Positions 38,711-52,500 of a DNA stretch of 64,000 bases are shown piece by piece. A program made the position numbers and the translations under genes. Origin of the DNA: Syngnathus acus (lineage: Eukaryota; Chordata; Actinopteri; Syngnathiformes; Syngnathidae); contig NC_051100.1 of NCBI RefSeq assembly GCF_901709675.1, positions 3,472,001-3,536,000 of the forward strand. Reading direction: 5' to 3'. Each line of letters starts with the position of its first letter. Positions within the stretch are counted from its first letter, which is position 1. The notes under the pieces were generated by a model. The model made no database searches and was not told where the DNA came from. It saw nothing but the letters and a program-made list of their open reading frames with translations.

Positions 38711-38892
38711 TGAGGCGCTTCATTTAGATAAAAGTAGTGTTTTGCTACCTTGTATGAAGAAGCTTTTTTTTTTTAAATCAAAAAGTGCTTTGCTGCCCTC
38801 TTGTGGTATATTCCTGCCAATGAACTATGTTGATGTTAAATTGAGGCACTTCATTTAGAAAGAAATGGTGCTGTGCTGCCATCTTGTGGTAT
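38711..38892. repeat. Duplicated module with CTCF-like segments
   Basis: Two copies about 131 bp apart (38711-38808 and 38842-38892) share tgaggcRcttcattta, and both end with tgctgccMtcttgtggta. The reverse of the latter approximates the CTCF core with one mismatch. Confidence 0.6.
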
Positions 38893-40329
38893 CTCAGTGC
38901 ACGTAACACTCAGCAATCATAGCAGATTAGTCAATGAGTGGCGCACAACTAGCGGGGTGAAGATGACCACTCATGATCTCCATTGACATCATTGAGCGTC
39001 AGATGACAAAGACTGTTGTGAACTTTGAGCCTTCTGTCTTTTCAGGAGAGAAGTAATTGCGAGGTTGGAAGAAAGCAATCCCAGAGTACACAAGGCTCTA
39101 TTAAGAACCGGCCGACGCCATTGTTGCGCACAATAGCTCGCGCTGGCGCAAAGAGCCTTCCGACGTCGTCGACAATAATCAACAGAGTTTGACAGCTTCC
39201 ATTGTCCGCTACTTCTGTCAGTCAGTTTGACAAAATTTCCATGCTTGATCTGCTCCGACATGTTTCCGAATAATTCTTGAAAAGAATGCCAAGCCTCCAT
39301 ATCTGAAAGCCCCCCCATTGACCTGAAATGTTAGATCATACGCCAAAGGTTTCATTTTGTCCAAAACTCCCAATTCAAATTTCCTTTTTGTTTCCACCCT
39401 CAAATTTCGAAAATGTCGTCTGGCTGGCTCAGCATCTCTTAGCCAGCTGCTTCCACCCCCGTCGCTCCATTCTTCTGCTTAATCCCTCAAGTATTATTGA
39501 TTGCATTCCATAAGGAAACAGGAAATGGATACTGCCAATAAAGGCAACGGGGGGGGGGGGCAATATTTGTGACGTTTCCTGTTTGTGTTTTAATCTGAAT
39601 GTTACTCCGATTACGCTCAATAGAACTTTTAGATTGATAAATAACAGTGCAACTTTGGTTTGAGCTTTTTTTTTTTTTTTCCCCACAAGTGGACGATATG
39701 CAGTTTGTAAGAGAGCAAGCAAATCTTCCAAAAAGTGCCAAGAGTGCGAAGTACATTAAAAAAAAAGTATGCTAACCTAATGCTAAAGGCGAGAGACGGG
39801 CTAACAAAGCTAACATCCTTATCGCACTACATATAAGCCTTTAAACAACTTAATCAAATCTAAGAAAGTCGCACAACGTGGATTTTGCACAACGTAGTCT
39901 CTATTTCAATAAAACGAGGAGGGGGCGTGTTTTGGGCGCCGGCCATCCATCAAGCGTGCAGAATTGCCGGCTCAGCGGAACTGGCCGAGGCGTCTCTGCA
40001 GGCAGCGGTGGCGCTCGATGACATCATTAGACCATCACGCGGCCCTGTTAGTGCTGGCAACAAAAGAACATAAGAGCCTCCCACACAATTGATTTAAGTT
40101 GATAGAGTCCGTTGAGAGCGCATTAGATGAATAAAGCCAGGCGCCAGGAACCGGGATGGATGTCGGAGGATATATCATTCATCTACTCTTGGTCAAACGA
40201 ACCAATTAAGGGATTTAATCTTCTAAATTTGTAGTGGGATTAATTCTGGGAACAGAGGTGGCAAAAGGAACCACCTGAATCACTTTTATCAAAATGTTCC
40301 TCAACTCCGCCATATTAAGATGCTCCGAG

Positions 40330-40533
40330 TTGGCGACAAAGCACTACATTTGTCTCAATGAAGCTCCTCACTTTAACATCTCTGCATCAAGATGGCAGCA
40401 AAACTCTACTTTGGTCTAAACAAAGTTCAAGTTGGTGGCGAAGCGTTTACTTTTGCCTTTTGGAGTCTCAACCATAGGTCAAGAAGACACCAAGGCACTA
40501 CTTTTGTCTAGATGAAGCTCCTCAAATCACTTG
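40330..40533. repeat. Degenerate tandem repeat
   Basis: Roughly four diverged copies (from about 40330, 40392, 40432 and 40488) share a pattern like ggcRacaaaRcactactttgtct. Two of them are followed by atgaagctcctca. Confidence 0.45.
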
Positions 40534-43519
40534 AACATACTCCCTAGTTGAGTTACCATTTCAGTCGTGCGATTTAAACACCGAATTCCATTCTTAAGTA
40601 GTTCTCCTTGAACCGTGCCAGGCATTTGAAGTCCTCGCAGACAAATGTGTCCTGTTCTAGCTGTGTTTACTTCAAATTGCCTCTCGGGCACCAGCGTTTG
40701 TTGTCGCTGCGTGTTTTTGTGGCAGCTTCTCGGCCAACCCCATTAACCCGGCCCAGGCGAGCCCCGTAGAGGACGGCGGGCCTCGCTTTGTCAACCCAAT
40801 TAGACTCCGGTTCCGTTCGGCTGCGTGCGGGTGCTGAGGGGCGGTTGCCGCGCGTCGAAATGAAGACTCGTTGGCGCAGCGACGTGGCAAATGAACAACG
40901 TGCCACGCTCCCTTACCCTAATGTCCCTCGCAGGTTTAACAAAGCGCGTGTCACGGAACGACGTGGTAAGCCTCATCGCCTCTCCACGACGTCGCACCGT
41001 TGACTGACAAATTCAAGGAATGAATCATTTAAATGAAGTTAACGAGAGTTGATGTAAATAAAAAATAATTTGATTTACGTAAGAATTGATTAACATGTTC
41101 TGGGATGCCGACGTGCAATTTGTACTCGTCACAATGCAAAAGGGAATTAATTAAAGGTGGCAAGAGTTGTTTTGAACTTGGCTGGTCATGAGAAGCCATT
41201 TTAAGAAGCCATTTTAATTTGTAATGTTGAAATGAGACATTTATGGCATTCAGCCAACACTTTTTAGGATTTGTTTGCTGTTCCGACAATGCATAACCTG
41301 GAGAAATGCTCTCCTGTTTTCCAGCTGAACCTGTTTGTAATTGAACATTCCTGGCATCTTTCTTTCTCTTGCAACTGTGTTGTAACGTGTAAGCATCCCA
41401 TGTGGAATAGTTGGAATTACAACATTGTACTCAAGAGGAATTCCCTTTCTAAATGGAAGTTAACTTGATTTGAAAGGGAATTTAATGCAGTGATAAAAAT
41501 TTGTGGGCTGTTACACCCAGTTGGCTTCCCTGCCATAAATTATGTCACAAGGTGAAAAGCTTTTTTTTTTTTTCTAGTCTCACACATTCTGGATTTTTGT
41601 TTAGCGTAGCACTTTTGTTTTTGGAGCAAGAGAACAATACAGGTCATAGTCCTGCATGTTCTACGACTTCACTGCACTACATTAATATGATCTGGACTAT
41701 GTGATAAATCAGTAATGGATGGTGGAGTGTTTTTTTTCACCCCTCTTTTCTCCGACATGTTATAAATAATTCATGTTTAAAGTCAACAAACGATGCACAC
41801 AGCAAAGATGACGCTTCAATACTCGATCTAAATTGCGTACACTGATTAAATGTGCCATTGGCGATATGCGTGCGAGTGAGACCTGGTTTTGCTCTGTTGA
41901 TTGCAAAAGTACCAAAATAAAATAATGTGGAGGAGACGTCAAAACATGCTGGAAGTGGTTCATTAAACTTAGACTTTGCATTAAAAAAAAAAAAGATTGT
42001 GGAACTGGAATGCGCTAATTAAGGGCTAAAATGGGAGAAGTTGATTCACAAGGAGAAAATGGTGGACAAACTTTTCATTTTTTTATTTGATCAGAACTGT
42101 TCTAGTGTTCAGTATGTGCTGTATGAACTTGCATATATGTATGTCCTTGCTCTTCACGTCAATATTTGTACCTTTTTCGAGTTCCTAGAGTCTCTTGGTT
42201 GCTAGGCAACATTGACAAAACGTGATAGGAATGCATTATGACAGTGACTGAAAGGTATCCAGGTTGTAATGTAATTTTTTTAATATATATATCTCTTGGA
42301 CAATGAGGATGCCGGCTGCATTCTGTCAAACTGATGCGAGGCAGATTTGACGGCTTGAATTGAGGACATGATGTCAAATCCATTTCAGTGGCGAGCTGGG
42401 AAACGAGCTGAACTTTGGTTGACCCACTTTTAAGTGTGTTCACCAAGGCCAACATGGTGTTCCTGTTTTGCGAGCCTTGTCAAAATGAATCTTTAATGGC
42501 GGAAGAACACGTTGTCTTATTTTTGCAAATGTAGATGTGATACCAAATTGGCAAAAGCGTCCTGTCATTGAGAAATCACCCGCTTCCGTAACTTCTCCCG
42601 GCACCACCAGTGCGACTTAATTACACCCTAAGTGGGCTTCATTAGCATCGACTCGAGAGGATGTTGTTCAGGTTTATTAGGAAAATACATTCTGACATTT
42701 GAGGGAATGGGGGGGAGAAAAAAAACTCTGAATATTGACTTGTTAGTGCTGCTGTCTGCATCTGAAGGGACAAAACTATGCAAATTTATTCCAAGCCTCT
42801 TGTCAAGCAGCGAAATCACCGTCTGTCTAAACTCACAACAAGGTTGTGGACTTGGTGAGAGCCAAATGACTTTGCTCTTTATGGTCTCAATAACGCTGCC
42901 TGGTTTGAGCATCTGCTGTTTATTTACTATGGGAATAAGTCTCCGAAGAACCCCACCCAGTCCCTCTCTGTGGAGAATATCGTTTTATAGCACTTATGGC
43001 CTATTTTGTAACCTGCCAGGAAGACATCTGTGGATCTTAAATGCGGCTTGTAGTCGACACTCGCATGGGTGCACATCGCAAATGGAGGACCCATGTCGGC
43101 AGACCTATCTCAGGTCTGATCTGTCAGAGCGCGGCTGAGCAGAACGCCGGGGAAGACGGGGACGCAATTGACCCTGGCAAGGATTTGAAACGGGGAAGAC
43201 TTGCACTCAAGGGCAAGGGGGAGCTCTCTGAAATTGCTTCTCCAGTCTATCAAAAGCAGAATTCTATCCATCTGATCTTATTGACTGCTTTTGAACACGG
43301 CTAAATGACTGCGGGGATAAATATTCAAGACTTTTTTTGCAGTAGTGTACAGTAAATATGAGATTTGTTCAGTCCATTTATTTTTTTGGGGTTCTTCGCA
43401 GGGCGTCGCAGCCGCAAACCATCATGCCCGTTGATTCGGCGTTGGGACAAGAAGCGAGCGTGTGAGCGTCCCACCCCACCTTGGTCCCTTCCCGGCCGGC
43501 CTCGGCCACTTCTGCTGGG

Positions 43520-46500
43520 ATGAACATGCCACTGCACCAAATTTCTGTCATCCCCCGCGATGTCACCTCGTCGCGGCTGTCGGGCGGCGGAGGAGCCGGT
43601 AAAGCTAAAGACAAGGACAAACAGGTACGGTTGTGGAAAAATGACCATTTAAAATTGTGATATATTTATTAACTTGAATATTGAAGACTATATAAATACA
43701 AACATGGTAAAACACAAAGTCTCTGAATTTTGAACAACCAAATGTGTAACCGCTAGCTAGACATGTTTACTGTATTGGAAATTAGCATACATATTATGCT
43801 ATGTTTGTATAAATGAAAATTAGCATAGATGCTATGTCTGTGTAATTCTTAAAAACTGTTACTTTGACGCACAGAGCAGCAACACACACACACACAAAAC
43901 AGTTCTGCTCTCTCTTTTTGTTTTCATAACAACTTTAAAGCCTTTTGACCTAATATGTTTATTCCATTATACAATTTTCACGCTTGGCTAGTAACGGTTG
44001 TTTATGGCAGCAAAATGCCCATTTTGGCTTCAATTTGACGGCGTCTTTGACTTTTTTTATTTTTGTCATTATGTTTTCACAATTGCCTGTGCTTTCAATG
44101 TGCTGTTTTAATACTTGGACTGGGAGACATTTGGCATTCTGCTTTAAAAATGTGGCTTATGTCCTTAGGATATTTTTGGGGGGGGCGAGTTTGAGCACTA
44201 TGTCCTTGAAAAAAAAGAAATGGCCTCAGAGGTTCATACTTTGACTTTTTTCGATTTGGGCTTTGTGAAACGACGCACGCTTCTTCCAGTCATGCAGACC
44301 AAGCTCCGTTTGGAGATGAATAGCTCACCTCTGCTCCTAAACGATTAATTACCACTGCATCTTTTTGTTTGCCTCGAGCGCAGTGATTATCAACGTCGCC
44401 GCAAAAATTCAAGAGCGGGCGGCATTCATTGCCAGAAAACGACATCTTTTTCACTCAACGTTTTTCAAAGTACAAATTCATCATCAGCGAGTTGTGGAAA
44501 TTTGAGACGTGGCAAAATGCGGGAGGCTCGGAGTGGTGGGAAAGGGGGAAAATGAAAGGTAGCATATGCGAGAGGGCTCTTAAGAACACCTGCGCCTGCC
44601 GGCTTTTGTTGCACATATTGCTTTAGCACTTTGCTTTGTTTCTGTGCTTAAAAATAGGGAGACTTACTCTTCTTGCTTGAGCACTTGTGGTGTGTGTGTG
44701 TGTGTGTTTTTGCTTGTGTACGTGTTGTTTTTGTGTTTGATGTGTTCCTACATTTTTGTGTATTTTTATTTGTGTGTGTGTGTGTGTATACATGTGTGTT
44801 TACGCCAAATATTTTAGTCACTCAGCATGTGCCCATCTGGCTGGCTTAGCCAACATAACCCCTACTTAGAATTCACTGGGCGTCCGCAGCTCATTCAGAT
44901 AAAAACTTTGTGTTCCACTTCCTTTCTAGTTCATTTGTCAAGCTCCAAATCTTGTGCTCATCTGTGGTCTTAGCGCCAAGGGGGGAAAGAAAAAAAAAAA
45001 AAAAGGGTTCTCTCGCATTTCTTAGCCTCAGCGAATAATTTGGTCGTCCTCTATGAGCGGCTGGCAGTTTTGATAAGGCCCGCTTTGCAGAGAGGAAGGA
45101 TTACAGGGGCTATGAAGTCGGCGCTGGGCAAAAGGTCGGGCGGGTCAATCGGGAAGTTTGTCGTTTGAAAAATAATTTGCCTTTTGCCTCGCTGCTTGTA
45201 AACAAACTGCAGCGTTCACGACGTGCAAACATGATGAAATTGCTTTTCTGTGACTTTCCTTTTCACTTCCACCATTTTTTTTTTTTTTAATGTAGGGCAT
45301 TTATTGGCCATTTTCTACTCAACGGCTTGTGTTGAGCATTCAATTCTCCACCGCAGACGTTGTTTGCCGCATCTGCGGTAAGACTCCCACGAGCCGACAT
45401 GAACAGGTGGCGTCAGCTGGCGTCTGTTGTCGGGCCGCCTCTGCACAAGTCGGCTGCGTTAAATCCACTTGAGGTTGAAGAGCTAAAAAGCTAATTAAGT
45501 GTGGAAGAGGCAAAGACAGCGTCATCGCGGATTGCGAGGGATGGCTTATTTTATAAGATTTGGAGAAATGTGAGGAAATGTTGTAATGCCACCTTCATTT
45601 GCGGGGGGTTATAATCTCAGAATATTCATCAATAATGATGTCTGGCACATTATAAAAGGAATCAGAGCTGTCATTTGTATACAGGTGGAAAATACAGGAT
45701 TAAAGCGGATTTAATTACAAGTAGGCGTACCCCTGTTTTTACACTTATTTCAAATTTTGCCTGATGCCATCTACTGGCCGACAGTGGAATTACAACCAGT
45801 ACAATTACAACCAGGAACCTGTGATGGATAACGGGTTTATTATCCGTACCATTATGTGTTCAAACACCAAAATATTCTAACAGTCAAGTAATTTTTGCCT
45901 GACAAGTCTAACTTAATGCTACCATAACATTAAAAGACATGCTAACGGAAATTAGCGTCTGTTATGCTTCAAAATAACTTTACAAAGATATATTCACAAT
46001 AAAGGACGAAGACTGGGTTTAGTTGGAGTCCTCTACCTTTTTTCACTGCTCTTAATTACACTGCATATTTTCCGTCAACCTCAGCCTGGCATGTTGTGGC
46101 ACGACCTGGTACTACAGCAAAAGGGCACAACTAAATTCTGACTCTCATTCGAAGCATTTCTTCACAGGAGCTGTTAAAAGGGTACACCTGTGCATATATT
46201 TAAAAAAAATCTACTGTAAAGGTTACATCTGTTTCGCTAGCTCGGGAACTTTGCCGAGATAAATTCGCTATCTATCAAATGGAATGCATCAGCTTTTGCT
46301 TCAGTTAGTGTCGTCAGGCAACCGCAGAAGCGTTTGAATCAGAATGATGTCTTTTTTCGGCAGGACCAAGGTGAAGTCAATTTGTAATATCCGTATCGCT
46401 CGCTCCATCATGTTGACTGATGAATCTGTTTGAACCCGCGACAGCGTCAAGGCGAGCTGATTTCTGGGTTGCTAACCGCCGTCTCAGGTCATTCCGCCCG

Positions 46501-49500
46501 CAGGGACGCCAATCTGGCTTTTAAAAAAATATATAATTATAATATGTTAGCAGCGCTCCGTGTGAAACAAACCAATACCGGGTGAGTTAATGTCGTTGTC
46601 GCTATGGTAACCATCCATCAAGGACTTTGCCGAGTTGCTCCCTATCTACTCCTGTGTGTCTTTTCAATTTAACCCGACTGCCGGTCATTCGTTTAGTGCT
46701 CCGGCACACGGAAGTGCTCATTTTGCTTGGGTGATGGGACCATGCCAAGGCCTGAAATGCATTTCATTGGATGTGCGCCACTCTGGAATTGCTCTCTTGC
46801 TGTTCCGTAATGTCCGATATTGTGAGTTTGCCCCTTTTTAGAGCTGTAGGAATGTGTTGTGAGCATAGACACTCATCCCCATGATGTCACTTTACGAGTA
46901 AATAAACCCTTTTGTCATTTAGCACAGCGATTGAGAAATCAAGGTGTCATCCCAGATAGATTTCGTCAGCCGTAATGTATAAATTCATTCAGAAATGACG
47001 TGGTGGAAATCCAGATACTGACTCGACTTGATTAATGCCACCGACAGGCTCTTTTGACGGTAAAATGGATAGCTCGCTTTCGCTAGCAAGATAGCTATTA
47101 TATTTTGCTAAATTACCCAGAAGAAAATCCATCCCAACGTTTTTGACTGGTTAGAAAAGTGTTTCCACAAACTTCATCTTCTTCCGATATGCTCTGCCCG
47201 ACAATTTTCAACATCTACTTTATTTGATGGAAATCAAATGAAAGGAGTATATCTGGCCAAAACAAACGGTTGGCACCATTTTAAATCCAAGGTTGTCAGT
47301 TGGATCTTTCGGTGACACCACTGGAACTTCAAATATGAAAAGTTGTGAAATATTATTCGTCTCCTCTTTGCCTAAGCTAGTTTTTCCCCTCTCCTATGTC
47401 TGTTAACTGCCGATGAAGTGGCTCGTTAGACGTCAGCGTGAGGCTTAACAGTCAACCTGTTCTTGTACAGAGACGACCTGAGGGTGCGCAGATTTATTCC
47501 TGCATTCCTCGCGCAACGACATTTTTGTTTTACTTGTGACTGACTTCAGGGTAGAGTTAAAAATACGCCATTGTGTGTTTTTCTTCTACAATGTCACTAA
47601 GTGAAGTCAAACAGATACTGTTTTATCACTGGCCAGTTCTTGAAAGAGTAACAGCGAGGCGGTCTCTATCTCGCCGTGGTCTGAGGCGAACTTGTCAGTA
47701 TCTGAAGGCAGCATCTTGACCACGGCTGCGTGAGGTCAAAAACACGAGAGAAGCCCGGAATGGAAACATTTTCATTCGGTCGAGATGTCGGCGCTGGAGG
47801 CCGTGCCTCGTTTTTAGATTGAGGTCAAGTGAAGAGGAGTCGTGTTACCTCGAGAGGTGGAGGTCATAGTCAAGTCACCTGCTGTGGTGAGAGTTGGAGA
47901 TTATTTTACAGCATCTTCCATTCTGATGTTGAAGAACTGGAGAGCCAAATTTTATTTCAAAATTCACTTTGAATCCCAAGAATTTCTTTTTTCCAACCCA
48001 ACTCAGGGCGATGAATGACCTATTGTACATGTAGAACGATTGCAGCGGACTAATTGGCTCATGAAATAAAAATTTTGTGGCGCTCAAAAAAGATGTCAAA
48101 TCAGTCTTCTATTTTCCAACCTGACGCAGGGCGATGGATGACACATTGTACACGTAGAACTCGTTGCCAGGCAATCAATCGGAGCAGACTAATTAATTCA
48201 CCCACATTTTTTTGTGGCGCTCAAAAAGAATTAGTCTTTGTATACTGAGTGTCAATCAATCTCTGAATGAGTTTATCCCCTTGGCATTAATGCAGATAAG
48301 AAAGTCTGCAGTTTGTAATTACCAGAACTTGTTAATTAAACCCGAAATATTGTACTTTCCAAATTTCAGATGTTGAGCATTAATTTTTCCAAGGCTTTCA
48401 AAATGTAAATGTAGTCAATTCTGGGCATGAGCTTTGTAACATGAGGGGATCCTTCAGAGGCAATTTCCCACTGCTGCTGTAGACTATATTTTATCTGGAA
48501 GCCAAGAGAAAATTGCGCTTGAGGTTTTTAAAGTGGGAGGACTCCACATTCTTAAGATTGGGCAGTTTGTACATTCATTTGCATTTCACGTCTGAACATC
48601 ACGTTTTGGTCATGTTCTGCTCTGATTATCTCAACACACATGAAGATTCTGTCCCATTATCAAACGCCAGAAATCTTTTCATCCCACAATCACATGTTCT
48701 GTTATATCATTTTGAGTTATTTAAACCACGCGACGTCCCGGAAGACACTCGGGATGTTTCCGCCGAGGTCACGCTGACTCGTTTGGTGACGAACAAATGG
48801 TTTAAATGCAGGATGGGAGGTTTTGTGACCTTGCGCTTCCCCGATCCCGCGCACGCTGAGAATCCTGATGGGCCGGTTTGAAAGGAGGGAGAAAGAGGAA
48901 GCCTTTTTGTTTCCACCGCACGTCCGGTGAATTTGCACGCTCGGCCCACCCGTCTGTCGTCGGTTCTGGCGAGCCATCTGTTAAGCAGCAGGTGACGACT
49001 GGATGGACGCGGGCGCGGTGTGAGGTCCTTCCTGCCGCGTTGCACGTGGATGAGGAAGGCGCCGAGCACATCAAGTCAAGTACGGCCGCCAGAACCGCAC
49101 AGCTGGTACACGGCTTTGGAAAAAATCTCCCACCGTTATCCAAAGGCAAAACCAAAGAAGCGTTTCACTACTACTGTAAGTCTTTTGGTAAGCTGCAGTA
49201 ATATTTTGGTTTCCCCAGATAGGAAAATATTTTTGTTCAACCTTGGCGATATTTATCCAGGAGTTTTGTGGCATCCCATCTAAACTAATACTGCAGGAAC
49301 AAGGTCAGCGAGGTGATGAATTATTAAAAAAAATAGCCGCAATAAATATCAATCACTTTTTTTTTTTTTTATTCGCTGCTCATTGAGCATTCACGTCCAG
49401 CTAATGTTTAATTAAGCTTTATTTTTTGGATCGTTTTTCCACTGCATCTTGACACATTCACAATGCGTGAATGTTGATGGGCGCTCTGTTTTATGAGCCT

Positions 49501-52500
49501 GAAAAGTGCCGGTCTCATTGGGAGCGCTCGCAGTTAGCAGAAAATCTTTTAGCTACCGTTGAAGTACATCGCGCTCAACTGTGACCAAAGAGATAACAGA
49601 AGTGGATTTGAAGCCACATTTCATTTAGTACCAACAGGGTGGACACACGCACTCTTGTCTGCCCTGCCGCCACTATTTTCCATTCAAGTACGGCGCCTTC
49701 CGTTCTGTTCCATAACAGTGAGTCACCCTGGAGCGATACGGCGCTGATGTCGGCGCCCGGCCAATCGGGCTTTGCTGTACATTCTGAAAGGGGAGCAGCG
49801 CATTCATATTTTCCTTTTGCGGATAGCACACGGCGTCCTTGCCGTTTGTTCCATAGTCGTGTTTGTTTTTCAAGGCTATCTGTGTCAAAGGGTGTAATTA
49901 GTAAACAAAATGTCCGTTCGGAGGTCATCTTTGACTTATTCTTGGTATGAAGTAATGCAAATAGAAAAAATGGGTTCAATATATCTTTATATGGGACGAC
50001 ACTGAGAAAAGGATCACGTTTAAACCCCCCCCAAAAAAAGGGAGGACATCCCTTATGCTAAAATGTCTAAATTAGGCCTAAGGGGCTATTTTCTATCGCC
50101 TGTGTCATGTGACTCGATGATGTCACGGGGTCGCCGGTAAGAATGGGGAGCAGTGTGTTGTAATTAGATGTTCCCCATGTTGCCAGCCCTTTTAAGAGCA
50201 TTTTGTCAAAACCCACAAAATATTGTGTTCTATGTCAGTAGAAACACCAAAACAGATGCAGATTGTTGGTTTATTTTTGAAATAATCAGTACAGCATGTC
50301 TTGAAAAATATTTTCTTTTGACGGAGAAGACAAGGTAAATATTTTTGCTTTTTTTGTTTTTGTTTGTTTTTTTGCTTTTACAACACCTCAAACTGTATTA
50401 AAACTATAAATGTAGGGATTTTTGAAGGACTTTCACTTAACTGTTTTAGTCTATTGTATAAAAATTCCTGAATAGTGACTGAAGCTTCTTGAATGAATGA
50501 ATGAATTTCAAACCGTTTTTTCCCTGGAATACAGCTGAGAAACTGCAACCACTGTTCCGCAAGCTTGCCGTGGTGCAGCCTGGGTAATAACCTGGGTAGT
50601 AAATGACGTGGTGTGTCTGATTGGTCAACGCGGATAGAAGCTCCTGGTAGCTTTACTAGCTTTTTGGGGGTTTTTGTCTTGAGAGGTTCAGGTGGTGCAC
50701 GTGGGTGCAAGTGAGAAATGGAGGGATGGAGTGTGTGTGTGTGTGTGTGGCGGGGGGTGTAATTTAAGGTTGAGCGTGCAGGGAGAGGCTTGTCTATTTA
50801 AAGGACACCGCCTCCCTTCTCATGAATGATTGAACAGCTCTATGCCCCTCCCCCACGTCATGAAGATCATCTGGAGGAAGAATCTGCTCGGCCAATGGGA
50901 TTACGCCGCCGGATTGAGAGATTGTGAGGCTGTGTGTGTGTGTGCGTGTGTATACACAGCTGAGAGTGAGTCTGGACAAGCAGCAGCCGCAGCAGCTCAG
51001 CTTCTGTTTGCAAAAAAATGTAGGCCAGCCGTTTCTTTATTCGTTTTTCCAGTCTAACTTTTGATTTTCTTTGAGGGGTGCGGGAGGGGGGGGGTTGTCG
51101 GTGCCTCCGTATCGGCAGTCGCCACGGTGACGGCTGCCATTGTTGCCGCGAGCTCCACTTCCGTATTTACAGAGGATTTCCTTCTCGTCCTCTCTGCGCC
51201 GGTGAGGATTTTAATAGGGGGGGGGGGGTCATGTAACCCCCACTCACTCCCCTTTCCCGGAGGAACCTTTGTCTGCATCGGTGAGAAAGGTGCGCCTCGG
51301 GATCCAGTCATGAATTCCTGTTGGAAAATTAAGATCCAGGTATGTCGCTTGCTGTCTCTGGTCTTTTGTGTGTTCATCATATGATGGGCATAAAAATGGG
51401 GGCCGCTATGTTGAGGCCCTCCTGGTCCACAAATCTGTCCAGTGTTTTTTTTGTTTTTTTTCCTCAGCATCAGCAGCTCTGTGTTGTCTTCCTGTTTGTT
51501 TCCTCAGTATGAAAGCGTGACCCATTTTTTCCACCCCCCCCTATGCCCTCACCCACCCCCCTCTTTGTTCAGGGTGAAGCAAGTGCGGGGTGCACGGATG
51601 AGTTAGTGAGGGTACCGCCGTCTCGGGCGCCTTTTCCATCTCGTTATGTTGATGCCCAACTGGGGTTCGAAGCAGTCGGTGGCAAGAAATGACAAAAATA
51701 AACATACATGCTAATTGCTAACATGTTAGCGTTTTGCAGCGCCCTATGATCCGAAGTCTCGACTTTGCTGCAACGGGATCTCTGGGGCAACATTTACATA
51801 GAATAAAACTCAATTTGTGCCTCTACTCACGCTCACATATTTGAATATAAAATATAAAACGTTTTGGACTTCATGAACTTCAGATTCGCATCTAAATGAA
51901 TTCAGCCGACGTTATTTGAACTATATTTTTTTGGCTCCCGGCTTAGGATATCGCATCATGCACCAAATCACAGCTTTGTGTCAAATCCACAGCTGGGGAG
52001 GAGGCAGAGATTAAGTCAGTCACATGTCAGGGCACAGTTTAAAACCTGTTGAAATAGGAAGATTCGCAAAGACTAAGCATCACAATTGACCAAGTCACAA
52101 CTCAGAATTGTCGGTTAATGGCGTAATCAATACTTTGCGCATAGCACCACAACACATTCTTAACGGTTGAACTGATTAGCATGCTACGTTGCTATAATTT
52201 AATGTCGGGCTTTTTGTTGCTACTTTCGAAAATCCGAGTATCTTTTGAGGTGGCACTTTGCTTAAAAACGTTGAGTCACTTTGCTAAATCATTTGACCAG
52301 AACATGTTTGGTCTTCTTCATGCTCCCAAGAGCTATTTAGCACCTGTTTAGTGTTTGAAATACGAATTTAAAATTGCATTTGAATACTTGACGCTGTAAG
52401 CGGTTAATGCTTGACCCCTTCCCCTCGGTTCTTCATTATGTAAGCATCTTTTCTCATGCTGCTAGCATGTAATTGCTTGATTATCACCAGGATAGCGACG

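Larger units (their letters stand above)
36797..43401 (+). other. marchf8: Large marchf8 5' intron
   Basis: I see no gene here. Contents are a dispersed repeat with attaggtac near 36931, a GGAT-rich simple repeat at about 37138-37185, paired modules near 38.7-38.9 kb, a degenerate tandem array near 40.3-40.5 kb, an X-box-like palindrome at 42198-42210, and several homopolymers. Open frames up to 168 codons (42632-43138) look like chance. Confidence 0.5.

Noticed and set aside
42632-43138. 168-codon plus-strand open frame in the large marchf8 intron
   Set aside because: No recognisable domain, no flanking splice signals that fit marchf8, and residue composition like random intronic DNA.
48513-49201. 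Cluster of 86-122-codon open frames on both strands
   Set aside because: Overlapping frames on both strands in moderately GC-rich intron DNA, none recognisable; consistent with chance rather than a gene.
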